Source: a virus. Taken from it: 60,985 nt of DNA. Positions 48,856-55,199 of this stretch are shown here, in pieces. Made by a program: the position numbers and the translations under genes. Every line of letters begins with the position of its first letter. Within the stretch, counting starts at the first letter, position 1. The notes beneath the pieces were generated by a model that searched no databases, was not told the origin of the DNA, and worked only from the letters and a program-made list of their open reading frames with translations. The stretch covers positions 1 through 60,985 of IMG/VR virus record IMGVR_UViG_3300025941_000026; one strand, given 5' to 3'.

Positions 48856-48991
48856 TGATGGACACCCATGCGCGCAGGATCACCCACGCAAAAGCGACGC
48901 CGATAACAGGAGACGTCAGTAACAGCACCAGGTATTGGAGGGGGCTAAGAGATCCCACCCACTCCACGTAGCAGTTCCAAAGTTTGTTCAT
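48848..48991 (-). CDS. Small membrane protein (47 aa)
   Basis: MNKLWNCYVEWVGSLSPLQY, a single transmembrane segment (residues 19-38, QYLVLLLTSPVIGVAFAW) and a basic end (ILRAWVSING). Its ATG overlaps the stop of 48988-49410 and its end overlaps the next start, so it is built into the operon despite its size. Confidence 0.65.
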   Translation of the reverse strand: MNKLWNCYVEWVGSLSPLQYLVLLLTSPVIGVAFAWVILRAWVSING

Positions 48992-49410
48992 GCTTTCCTC
49001 ACTCGCATCACGCGGTTACGGTACAGGTTAAGCCCAGGAGGCGGGGTGTCGCTTTCGTGCTGCTTCATGTACTCCTCGACGCGCTTCTGCGCAACGCGCG
49101 CTTGGAAAAACTCCAAGTCATTCTGCGTCAGCACGAAGTCTTGGAAAGCCTTGTGATCGGCGATCGTGATCTTCGTTTCCACTGCGGTGAACGTCGTACC
49201 GTAGGGCGTCTTGAAACCTTCGACGCCGGTCTCGTCGGCTTTCTTCAGCATCATGTTCTCGCATGCTTCCATGATGCCTTTGAGTTCGGCTTCTTTGACG
49301 TCGTACTCGCGGGTCAAGGTGGCCTTGGCTTCGCGGGTTTTTACAAACAACTTGACCAGTTTTTCAACGGGCAAGTTGGGGATCTCTGCAAGCAGAGCTT
49401 CGGTACTCAT
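48988..49410 (-). CDS. Hypothetical helical protein (140 aa)
   Basis: MSTEALLAEIPNLPVEKLVK, a helical stretch (FVKTREAKATLTREYDVKE), ACENMMLKKADETG, a strand pair with GTTFTAVETKITI, then FVLTQNDLEFFQARVAQK and GLNLYRNRVMRVRKA. This build is common in early regions of podo- and siphoviruses; no function is assigned. Strong SD AAAGGAG. Confidence 0.6.
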   Translation of the reverse strand: MSTEALLAEIPNLPVEKLVKLFVKTREAKATLTREYDVKEAELKGIMEACENMMLKKADETGVEGFKTPYGTTFTAVETKITIADHKAFQDFVLTQNDLEFFQARVAQKRVEEYMKQHESDTPPPGLNLYRNRVMRVRKA

Positions 49411-49446
49411 GAGGGACTCCTTTCTTTTATTTGTTACTATCTTACT

Positions 49447-49551
49447 CTACGGCGTGCTTTTGGTCAAGAATTTCATCTGTTCTCGCATGACCGCCGCGGC
49501 TTGGGATAGCAAATTCTGCCTCCGCATAACTCCGCGTAATTGGTCCATCAT
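49447..49551 (-). CDS. Small basic peptide (34 aa)
   Basis: MMDQLRGVMRRQNLLSQAAA, then VMREQMKFLTKSTP: an amphipathic helix without membrane segment. The start overlaps the stop of the SNF2 gene as ATGA and GGAGATGGGGA stands before it. Function unknown. Confidence 0.45.
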   Translation of the reverse strand: MMDQLRGVMRRQNLLSQAAAVMREQMKFLTKSTP

Positions 49552-51137
49552 TTCCCCATCTCCTTCCTATAAAGTTCAAGGATCGACTCCTGCGAGTCGC
49601 GCCGGTCTTGCACCATCTTGTAGATCGCCTTCTCCAGCTCGTTGGCATATATCCGCAGAATGGTCATGTTCTTCGTCTGCCCTGGCCGGTTGATACGGTC
49701 CATCACCTGGCCGGTTTCGTCGCTGGAATAGATCGGCGCGTAGAACACCAGCATGTCGGCCTGGGTCAACGTCAGGCCGTGGGCCATCACCTTCGGGTGG
49801 CAGATCAGTTCGTTCAGGTTCGGATCATCACGGAATGCTTGGAAGATCCGGTTGCGCTCGGCCACCGATACATCGCCATTCACGATCTCGCAATACTTAC
49901 CATCGCCGGCCTTGTCGTGGTACTCCTGCACTTCTTTCTTCAGTTCGTGCACGATGCCTTTAAATGGAACGATCACCAACGTCTTGGCGGCGGCTTGCTC
50001 GATAGCTTCCAGCAAAACGTTCAGGCGTGGGCCATGTGGTAGCACCATGTACTCCTCGGTGTCCGGGTTCTTCACGGCGCCGCAGAGGATTTGCCGGAGC
50101 TTACCGATCTTATCCGCTGCGTTCACCGCTGTGATCTGCTCACCAGTCTGCGACTGAGCCACCAGATAGTTCTTCATTTCCGTGTACGCCTTGGTCTGTT
50201 CAGGCGTCAGTTCGCACTGGCGATTCAGGTATGTCACTGGTGGCAGCTGTAGACAATCGGACTTCTTGAACCTGATGGCTGGCTGCAGCGCCTTGAATGC
50301 TGTCTCATGCGAGCCCGGCTTGGGCACCCACTTGTAGGTCGATACTTGATTCATGGTCAGCTTCTTGAAGCTGGTGAAATAGTCCGGCACTTTCGAAGGA
50401 TCCACCAGTCGGGCCAAGGCCCACGCATCGGTCGGCGCATTCGGGCATGGGGCACCCGTAGCCAGCCATAGCTTGCGCTTCTCAGCAACACGTTTCAGTA
50501 CGGCGTAACGGGAAGTCTGTCCATTACGATATGATGCGGCCTCATCTACGATCACCAGGTCGATATCCTTGCGCTTCAGGAGCTCGCCCTCGATCACCTT
50601 CAGGCCGTCGTGGTTGATGATATAGAAGTCCACCTCCTTTGCCAGCAGATCCTTGCGTTTCTCGGCGCTACCGTGCAGGATCACTGCGCTACGATGCATG
50701 CACACGTCGAAGATCTCGTTCCGCCATACCGGCTCCAGGGTTGATAACGGGGATACAATCAGCGCACGCTTGATCGCGCCGGCATGCATCAGGTAGTCCG
50801 CCGCCCAAAGGATGCTGGCCGTTTTGGATGTCCCCATCTCGTTCAATACGAAGCATCGATTGTGCAGAGTCAAAAAATCCGCAGTCGCCGTCTGGTGGTC
50901 GAAGACCTTATCGAAGCGGGCCGGCCGCGGCCAGTTGTAATAGTTACGAATCGGACCAGGCGCCTTGATACCCATGTTGTTGAGTACCTTGACCATCTTG
51001 AGGTTATGGGGAACCGCAAGATTGTGGCCTTCGTGGTTGATATCTCGGGTGTGTTGCGGGAACAGCGTCTTAAGCGTCTGCAGTTTCTCCGGCCGGAGGC
51101 GCAGTAGCAGCGATTTGCTCGGTGTATGCACCAGCAT
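49548..51137 (-). CDS. SNF2-type helicase (529 aa)
   Basis: SF2 DNA translocase. Q-like motif HQTATADFLT (81-90), motif I NEMGTSKTAS (99-108), motif II VDEAASYRN near 193, motif III TGAPCPN, and in the second lobe KVMAHGLTLTQADML and RINRPGQT (motif VI, near 495). It lacks extra domains. It may assist replication, recombination or removal of host proteins from DNA. The first 68 bases overlap the gene at 51070-51255. Confidence 0.85.
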   Translation of the reverse strand: MLVHTPSKSLLLRLRPEKLQTLKTLFPQHTRDINHEGHNLAVPHNLKMVKVLNNMGIKAPGPIRNYYNWPRPARFDKVFDHQTATADFLTLHNRCFVLNEMGTSKTASILWAADYLMHAGAIKRALIVSPLSTLEPVWRNEIFDVCMHRSAVILHGSAEKRKDLLAKEVDFYIINHDGLKVIEGELLKRKDIDLVIVDEAASYRNGQTSRYAVLKRVAEKRKLWLATGAPCPNAPTDAWALARLVDPSKVPDYFTSFKKLTMNQVSTYKWVPKPGSHETAFKALQPAIRFKKSDCLQLPPVTYLNRQCELTPEQTKAYTEMKNYLVAQSQTGEQITAVNAADKIGKLRQILCGAVKNPDTEEYMVLPHGPRLNVLLEAIEQAAAKTLVIVPFKGIVHELKKEVQEYHDKAGDGKYCEIVNGDVSVAERNRIFQAFRDDPNLNELICHPKVMAHGLTLTQADMLVFYAPIYSSDETGQVMDRINRPGQTKNMTILRIYANELEKAIYKMVQDRRDSQESILELYRKEMGK

Positions 51138-51255
51138 GTTGGTCCTTTAGGCGTCTGATTTCCCGCGCCAGAGCAATACAGGCGCGGGGGAATTTGTTAA
51201 GGTGGCCGTTGGCCTCAGCTTCGTCAGCCAAGGCCAAGGCTTCGTCGAGGTCCAT
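51070..51255 (-). CDS. Hypothetical protein (61 aa)
   Basis: MDLDEALALADEAEANGHLN, then FPRACIALAREIRRLKDQHA, ending in an Ala/Pro/Thr tail. Helical and charged; unknown. One base overlap with 51255-51449, and a 68-base overlap with the SNF2 gene that covers the low-complexity tail only. Confidence 0.55.
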   Translation of the reverse strand: MDLDEALALADEAEANGHLNKFPRACIALAREIRRLKDQHAGAYTEQIAATAPPAGETADA

Positions 51256-51449
51256 CAGTGGAAGAACGCATATGCCAGACAGGCAAATACCGCAGCACCT
51301 GCTACTACACCAGCAACGCGTTCATAGAACGACATAGGGTTGATTTCAGGTTCGCCTTCGGGATAGGCTTCCTCATCGTAGCTCTCCGCGATCTGGTCGA
51401 TCGGGTACACCTTAGCCGCGGTCAGTTTTGGGTCAATTTTGTTGTCCAT
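51255..51449 (-). CDS. C-tail-anchored membrane protein (64 aa)
   Basis: An acidic soluble part (MDNKIDPKLTAAKVYPIDQI, then YDEEAYPEGEPEINPM) is followed by a C-terminal transmembrane helix (residues 45-63, VAGVVAGAAVFACLAYAFF). Tail-anchored topology is unusual for a phage protein; role unknown. Confidence 0.6.
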   Translation of the reverse strand: MDNKIDPKLTAAKVYPIDQIAESYDEEAYPEGEPEINPMSFYERVAGVVAGAAVFACLAYAFFH

Positions 51450-51540
51450 TTTTGCTCTCCATCTCTTTCAGTTTCAAGGCTAGATACATTGCGGCTGATC
51501 CCACTGGGATACCAAGCAACAGACCAATAACTACTCCCAT
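51433..51540 (-). CDS. Small membrane protein (35 aa)
   Basis: MGVVIGLLLGIPVGSAAMYL, then a charged end (LKLKEMESKNGQQN). One transmembrane segment. It overlaps both the VRR-NUC gene (10 bases) and 51255-51449 (17 bases). Confidence 0.55.
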   Translation of the reverse strand: MGVVIGLLLGIPVGSAAMYLALKLKEMESKNGQQN

Positions 51541-51827
51541 GACATCGCCTCCAGATACGCTTTCAACTCCGCCAGTCCCTGCATTTCGTTGACAAGAAAG
51601 ACGAAACCCCCGGCGGCCCGGATTTCATTCATGGTGATTTCTTGCCTCGCGGTCGGCTGTTTATTCCCAGCCTTAGTTTCAATTGCTATAAAGTATCCTT
51701 TGTAACTGCAAATAAAGTCAAGCGAAGGCTTACCGAACGCCGCCTGCACTGGCATGTGGTAATAGACTCCGAACTTCTTGAGGAGTTTTTTTACCGCCTC
51801 CTTGACCTTAGACTCGGGCGTTGGCAT
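51531..51827 (-). CDS. VRR-NUC domain nuclease (98 aa)
   Basis: A stand-alone nuclease of the PD-(D/E)XK superfamily. MPTPESKVKEAVKKLLKKFG, then FGKPSLDFICSYKGYFIAIE and TKAGNKQPTARQ: Asp in SLDF and E-x-K in IETKAG form the active site, and FVLFVNEM-like GGFVFLVNEM ends the core. Such VRR-NUC proteins resolve DNA structures. AGGAGAAGG stands nine bases from the ATG at 51827, which is why the longer frame is rejected. Confidence 0.85.
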   Translation of the reverse strand: MPTPESKVKEAVKKLLKKFGVYYHMPVQAAFGKPSLDFICSYKGYFIAIETKAGNKQPTARQEITMNEIRAAGGFVFLVNEMQGLAELKAYLEAMSWE

Positions 51828-52110
51828 GGGGCGCCTTCTCCTGCACTTCTTCGTACAGCAAGGCGATATGCCCAGCGGGGAACGTACTCCAATCCTCCAG
51901 TACATACGTGTTACTGGAGTTAGATGGCGACGTATGCCACCACCCAAGGGCGCTATCTGTGACCAAGTCCGGCTCGTCGTCGCATAGATAGCAGTATACA
52001 GTACCCCAGTCCGGGTGCTCGATCCAATGGGCGGGTCTACTACCGGAGGCTATGCGAATTGGCACCCACCCCTCCAGCGTCAGCCAAGCGATCATCTGTT
52101 CACGGTTCAT
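51808..52110 (-). CDS. LEGW-family small protein (100 aa)
   Basis: Begins MNREQMIAWLTLEGWVP, nearly identical to 599-883 over the first 16 residues and their DNA. The middle (RIASGSRPAHWIEHPDWG, then VYCYLCDDEPDLVTDSAL) is unique. C-terminal helix HIALLYEEVQEKAPHA. It is directly upstream of the VRR-NUC gene with a 20-base overlap. Function unknown. Confidence 0.75.
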   Translation of the reverse strand: MNREQMIAWLTLEGWVPIRIASGSRPAHWIEHPDWGTVYCYLCDDEPDLVTDSALGWWHTSPSNSSNTYVLEDWSTFPAGHIALLYEEVQEKAPHANARV

Positions 52111-52113
52111 ACG

Positions 52114-52389
52114 TCACCTCCATTTCCTTTCTTCGCGGTATACGGCAGCGAATAGCTTTCGGAACCATGGGTCAGGTATCGCGCTCCAGTCCAGAGGTTC
52201 TACCGGAGCTTTCTTCTCGTTTATGGCCATACTTGTCAATACCACTGGATGCCCGGTGGTGCGCCATTTGCCGTTCATTAACTGCCGCGCCTGGTATCGC
52301 TTGAATGGAACCCACCCGTCGAGGGCCAATGTGTTCTCCTGTTGCTCGCGGGTCATGAAACAAAGCATATAGTGCCAGTTGTTGGCCAT
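52114..52389 (-). CDS. LEGW-family small protein with short N-terminal extension (91 aa)
   Basis: The signature is MTREQQENTLALDGWVPF, preceded by an eleven-residue extension MANNWHYMLCF; the upstream start is kept because GGAGGGTAAG sits directly before it. The middle includes RYQARQLMNGKWRTTGHPVV, and the end is DPWFRKLFAAVYREERKW. It begins one base after the Cas4-like gene stops. Function unknown. Confidence 0.7.
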   Translation of the reverse strand: MANNWHYMLCFMTREQQENTLALDGWVPFKRYQARQLMNGKWRTTGHPVVLTSMAINEKKAPVEPLDWSAIPDPWFRKLFAAVYREERKWR

Positions 52390-52390
52390 C

Positions 52391-53053
52391 TTACCCTCCG
52401 TGATATTCGCAACTCGTCACCGCGCAGAACTTCCCGCACAGTCCGGACTTCTTCGGAGGGAAGACCCCCATATCGAAGTAACCCTTGTAGCGCTTTAGCT
52501 TCGGCAGCAGGAAGGCCCACAGCTCAGGGATCTGCGCGCGGGTGAACGTCTCTTTGTCCTGCGCGAAGTCATGCTGCGTCCAGTGGAAAGCGCAATGGCA
52601 GGTCTGGATCTCCGGATGGTGATAAAACACCAGCAAGGCGAAGATGATCAGCTGCTGCAAGTTCTTCTTGCGGTTCTTCCCGGTCTTATGGTCATCGATC
52701 CACGCCACCTTACCATCCAGCGTCAGCACGTCTATGATCCCCCGACCCCATACGTTCTCGCCCAGGAACTCGCAGGGCTGCAGCTTGCTGTCTAGTGCGT
52801 ACTGCTGCTCCACCAGCAGCTTACCCTTGCGGCTCTTGAACTTGTCGAGGTAGTCTTTGTACGCCCAGATATCGAAGTGCAGCACGCCGCCGTTCAGATA
52901 GGTTTCCGCGTGCTTGTGGAAGTTATCCCCCCACACCGAGGCCGCGTTCTTTTTATCCTGAAAGTTCCGCAGGACTTTTATTTCCTCATACTGGCGGGGG
53001 CAGGTCTCGACGGCTTCGAGGGAGGAGTGTGACCATGGAAGTGGGCGGGTCAT
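52391..53053 (-). CDS. Cas4/RecB-like PD-(D/E)XK exonuclease with Fe-S cysteines (220 aa)
   Basis: A nuclease with Cys18 (CPRQ) and three C-terminal cysteines at 206, 210 and 215 (CGKFCAVTSC), the arrangement of a 4Fe-4S cluster as in Cas4, AddB and related exonucleases. The active site is His45-region GDNFHKHAE, GIIDVLTLDGKVAWIDDHKT with Asp and D-x-K. In phages such proteins trim DNA for recombination. It stands between the family genes in the replication arm. Confidence 0.8.
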   Translation of the reverse strand: MTRPLPWSHSSLEAVETCPRQYEEIKVLRNFQDKKNAASVWGDNFHKHAETYLNGGVLHFDIWAYKDYLDKFKSRKGKLLVEQQYALDSKLQPCEFLGENVWGRGIIDVLTLDGKVAWIDDHKTGKNRKKNLQQLIIFALLVFYHHPEIQTCHCAFHWTQHDFAQDKETFTRAQIPELWAFLLPKLKRYKGYFDMGVFPPKKSGLCGKFCAVTSCEYHGG

Positions 53054-53322
53054 TCTTTTGCCCCACTCACGCAGCGGTAAATCGCGGCTACGTAATGGTG
53101 ACCGAACGCATCCAAATATTCATCCCAACTAACATCGTTTTCGCCCGCGTGATACGAAGCGCTACCAAAAGATCCAAAGCACCCTCCACCATCGTCGTAA
53201 CACCATGGATCGTCACTGTGCGTGTCCGCCACAAGGTTTGTCCCTTCGCGTCGCATGTCGCCGTCAGAGGTCGGAACCCACCCCTCTAGCGTCAACCAGG
53301 CAATCATCTGTTCGCGGGTCAT
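53050..53322 (-). CDS. LEGW-family small protein (90 aa)
   Basis: Begins MTREQMIAWLTLEGWVP. Middle: SDGDMRREGTNLVADTHSDD, and a Gly/Ser-rich part (DDGGGCFGSFGSASYHAG). End: GHHYVAAIYRCVSGAKE. Coupled by four-base overlaps to the Cas4-like gene and to 53319-53618. Function unknown. Confidence 0.75.
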   Translation of the reverse strand: MTREQMIAWLTLEGWVPTSDGDMRREGTNLVADTHSDDPWCYDDGGGCFGSFGSASYHAGENDVSWDEYLDAFGHHYVAAIYRCVSGAKE

Positions 53323-53618
53323 TTCATCCCCTCCTTAATCATCTTCACCAGCTTCTGGATCTGGCGTTCAGGGACTTCACTGTGGTGGATAACTGTCCAT
53401 CCGCCAGGTACGTCATTACCAAGGTGGCGCGCCGGCGAGATACGCGGCTTCAAGCCTACCGAATCATAGACCACCCAATCCGGATGACGCATAGATACAC
53501 AGTAGCGGTTTCCGAGCTTGGAGCGCAGCCAGGAGGCATCTGTTTCGCGGAGACAGAACTCCCAGCCGTCCATGCCCGTCTCTAGCTTTAGCCAGTTAGC
53601 AAATTGTTCGTCAGTCAT
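53319..53618 (-). CDS. LEGW-family small protein, divergent signature (99 aa)
   Basis: MTDEQFANWLKLETGMDGWEF: the LEGW core is expanded by four residues between LE and GW. This shows the helix and the GW unit are separable. The middle has RETDASWLRSKLGNRYCVSM and PRISPARHLGNDVPGG; the end is ERQIQKLVKMIKEGMK. Function unknown. Confidence 0.65.
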   Translation of the reverse strand: MTDEQFANWLKLETGMDGWEFCLRETDASWLRSKLGNRYCVSMRHPDWVVYDSVGLKPRISPARHLGNDVPGGWTVIHHSEVPERQIQKLVKMIKEGMK

Positions 53619-53728
53619 TTCGAAATCTCCATCAGGATAAGCGTAGCCCCTATGAAACCGAGCCCGAGAATAGCGCCCGCCATAAAAGCGAACGCCAGCC
53701 CGAATGCCGTACGCGAATAACGCCTCAT
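53615..53728 (-). CDS. Small membrane protein (37 aa)
   Basis: MRRYSRTAFGLAFAFMAGAI, then LGLGFIGATLILMEISK: almost entirely one membrane helix or a hairpin of two. The start overlaps the stop of the HNH-like gene and the end overlaps the next start, so it is truly in the operon. Confidence 0.6.
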   Translation of the reverse strand: MRRYSRTAFGLAFAFMAGAILGLGFIGATLILMEISK

Positions 53729-53994
53729 TTCATCCCCCCATCCTTCTTCCTCGGGAAGCTGCGGTTGGCATGCTCAGTTTTCACCCGCAGGTTGCTGCGC
53801 TCGGTCATGGCGCCACCTTTGACCAAGGGCTTCTTGTGGTCGACATCTTTGCCGTCGCCAACTTTCACAAGACCCTCTTTCATCATGATGCGCCTGGCAC
53901 GGTTACGTGCTGCGCGCTTGGGTTTCTCACCGCGGGCGTTGGAGGTCTTGGTTTCCTGAGCGATGTCACGAACATAATTTTTACTTGATGGCAT
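53725..53994 (-). CDS. HNH-like protein (89 aa)
   Basis: A short basic protein. After MPSSKNYVRDIAQETKTSNA comes a Lys/Arg-rich part (GEKPKRAARNRARRIMMKEG), then DVDHKKPLVKGG and SNLRVKTEHANRSF, the D-H and N-H spacing of HNH endonucleases. The same small protein is known from T7-like and other phages. Chosen start 53994 has AGGAGAAG upstream. Confidence 0.7.
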   Translation of the reverse strand: MPSSKNYVRDIAQETKTSNARGEKPKRAARNRARRIMMKEGLVKVGDGKDVDHKKPLVKGGAMTERSNLRVKTEHANRSFPRKKDGGMK

Positions 53995-54274
53995 GGTCTT
54001 CTCCTGTGTTCCAATTGTAGCGGGTGCCATTGGCGGTTGTGTATGACAAGAAAAATTTTCCGCTATTATCGTTGACTATATCGAAGCGCCCCCCGCAGTC
54101 AGAAATTTTCTCGCCCGTATGCTCAAGCCATGTACTCACCAGTTCGCCTAGGGTATGCCCGGAGGCCATTTTGCGCATATCGAGACCCTCATAACCACGG
54201 CAAAACTCAATCCACTCCGGCATCAGCGGATACCCCTCGAGGATCCAATAGTTGCGTTCCTGTTCGGGGGTCAT
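53981..54274 (-). CDS. LEGW-family small protein, NYWILEGYP variant (97 aa)
   Basis: Begins MTPEQERNYWILEGYPL. The middle has FCRGYEGLDMRKMASGHTLG and GEKISDCGGRFDIVND, the end NGTRYNWNTGEDHAIK lacks the usual LYxxI helix. The start at 54274 overlaps the Lar-like gene by four bases; a longer frame is disfavoured. Function unknown. Confidence 0.65.
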   Translation of the reverse strand: MTPEQERNYWILEGYPLMPEWIEFCRGYEGLDMRKMASGHTLGELVSTWLEHTGEKISDCGGRFDIVNDNSGKFFLSYTTANGTRYNWNTGEDHAIK

Positions 54275-54462
54275 ACATCCTCCAGTACCCGATCGTTCCA
54301 TGCTTGCGCGGCCGCGTCTTTAGGCCAGGCGCCGTTTACCTTGGTGCTGACCGGGAAGCTCTTGGTGGATGCCCCGCATTCGATGCACTCGACGAAAAAT
54401 ACCGAGAAGCTGTGCACCAGGTCGGGCTCGCCGCCGCAGTCACATTTTCTAAGGAATTTCAT
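54271..54462 (-). CDS. Lar-like restriction alleviation protein (63 aa)
   Basis: A zinc-ribbon protein: CDCGGEP (8-14), VECIECGAS (24-32), then AAAQAWNDR near the end, the C-x-x-C-G...A-x-x-x-W-N pattern of the Lar family. Lar of the Rac prophage modulates the EcoKI restriction system, so this protein may help the phage against type I restriction. The fit is by motif only. Confidence 0.65.
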   Translation of the reverse strand: MKFLRKCDCGGEPDLVHSFSVFFVECIECGASTKSFPVSTKVNGAWPKDAAAQAWNDRVLEDV

Positions 54463-54637
54463 GATCTTCCACCTTGATCACCGTATAGCCGTACTTGGCC
54501 AGGTTATCCGAGGACAACTGCACCTCGAACGGTACGCCGGTGCCGCCTTGCAGCTTGGCGCGCTTGGTCTCTTTGTCCAGGTGCAGAATCTCGAATTTCA
54601 GTCCTTCATGCTTGGTCGATTTCAAAAACCATTTCAT
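54449..54637 (-). CDS. Hypothetical protein (62 aa)
   Basis: MKWFLKSTKHEGLKFEILHL, a strand-rich small protein with KAKLQGGTGVPFEVQL and YTVIKVEDHEIP. Short proteins of this type (pI basic, beta) are common in phages; unnamed. Overlaps both neighbours. Confidence 0.6.
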   Translation of the reverse strand: MKWFLKSTKHEGLKFEILHLDKETKRAKLQGGTGVPFEVQLSSDNLAKYGYTVIKVEDHEIP

Positions 54638-54738
54638 TTCGTCAGCCCCTTATAGATGATGTACATGCCGGCCAAAGGTAGGCCGCAACAGATGGTCGAT
54701 GCGCCTAGCGCTACTACAGTCACGATATCAGTGAACAC
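54634..54738 (-). CDS. Small membrane protein with GTG start (34 aa)
   Basis: (M)FTDIVTVVALGASTICCGL, then PLAGMYIIYKGLTK, one membrane helix. No ATG is available, but GTG at 54736-54738 has AAAGGAG nine bases upstream and the end overlaps the next ATG as ATGA. The ACTACAGTCACG element is within it (54713-54724) and encodes IVTVVA. Confidence 0.55.
   Translation of the reverse strand: MFTDIVTVVALGASTICCGLPLAGMYIIYKGLTK
54713..54724. repeat. ACTACAGTCACG element, copy 5
   Basis: Inside the 34-codon membrane protein gene, the only copy in the right arm apart from the terminal repeat. Confidence 0.55.
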
Positions 54739-54922
54739 TGGCGTCTCCTTTAGCGGTCTCCACAGCTTCTTCTATGGAGCGCCGGGCATACTCGGCCGCG
54801 GCTTCCAGTTCCGGCGTACCTTCGCCAGCCGCGATCTTCTTCCGCGCATCTTCGTACAGCTGCACGCATAGTGCCAGCAGTTCATCTTTGGACATGTCGT
54901 CCAGGTTATCAATAGAATCCAC
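54728..54922 (-). CDS. Hypothetical protein (64 aa)
   Basis: MDSIDNLDDMSKDELLALCV, then a charged Ala/Glu-rich helix (PELEAAAEYARRSIEEAVE). Entirely helical, acidic; not recognised. Confidence 0.55.
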   Translation of the reverse strand: MDSIDNLDDMSKDELLALCVQLYEDARKKIAAGEGTPELEAAAEYARRSIEEAVETAKGDASVH

Positions 54923-55199
54923 GGATCACCTCGTTGTAGATTTCTTCCATATCCTTATGAGGTATATCACCCCAATCGCAGTCTCGCTCTATAAGCGCGA
55001 AAGTGGGGTTTCTGGCACCCCTGCCATGCCCTCCATCATGATCTCGGTTAGGACGGCGACCAAATACATACTTGTCATTGCAACGCACACCGTAATATAC
55101 GTGGCGCGCTTCGGTTGCCGGGTGCACCCAAGGCGCCCACCCCTCCAAAATCAACCACGCTACCATTTGCTCAGGACTTAGCTTTCCCATATCGCTCAT
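54909..55199 (-). CDS. LEGW-family small protein, SPEQMVAWLILEGW variant (96 aa)
   Basis: Starts MSDMGKLSPEQMVAWLILEG followed by WAPW; the first eight residues are an extension. The ATG at 55199 has GGGGG six bases before it. Middle: RHVYYGVRCNDKYVFGRRPN and a Gly/His/Arg loop (RDHDGGHGRGARNP). End: HKDMEEIYNEVIRGFY. Its 5' part overlaps the DNA polymerase gene by 29 bases. Function unknown. Confidence 0.75.
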   Translation of the reverse strand: MSDMGKLSPEQMVAWLILEGWAPWVHPATEARHVYYGVRCNDKYVFGRRPNRDHDGGHGRGARNPTFALIERDCDWGDIPHKDMEEIYNEVIRGFY

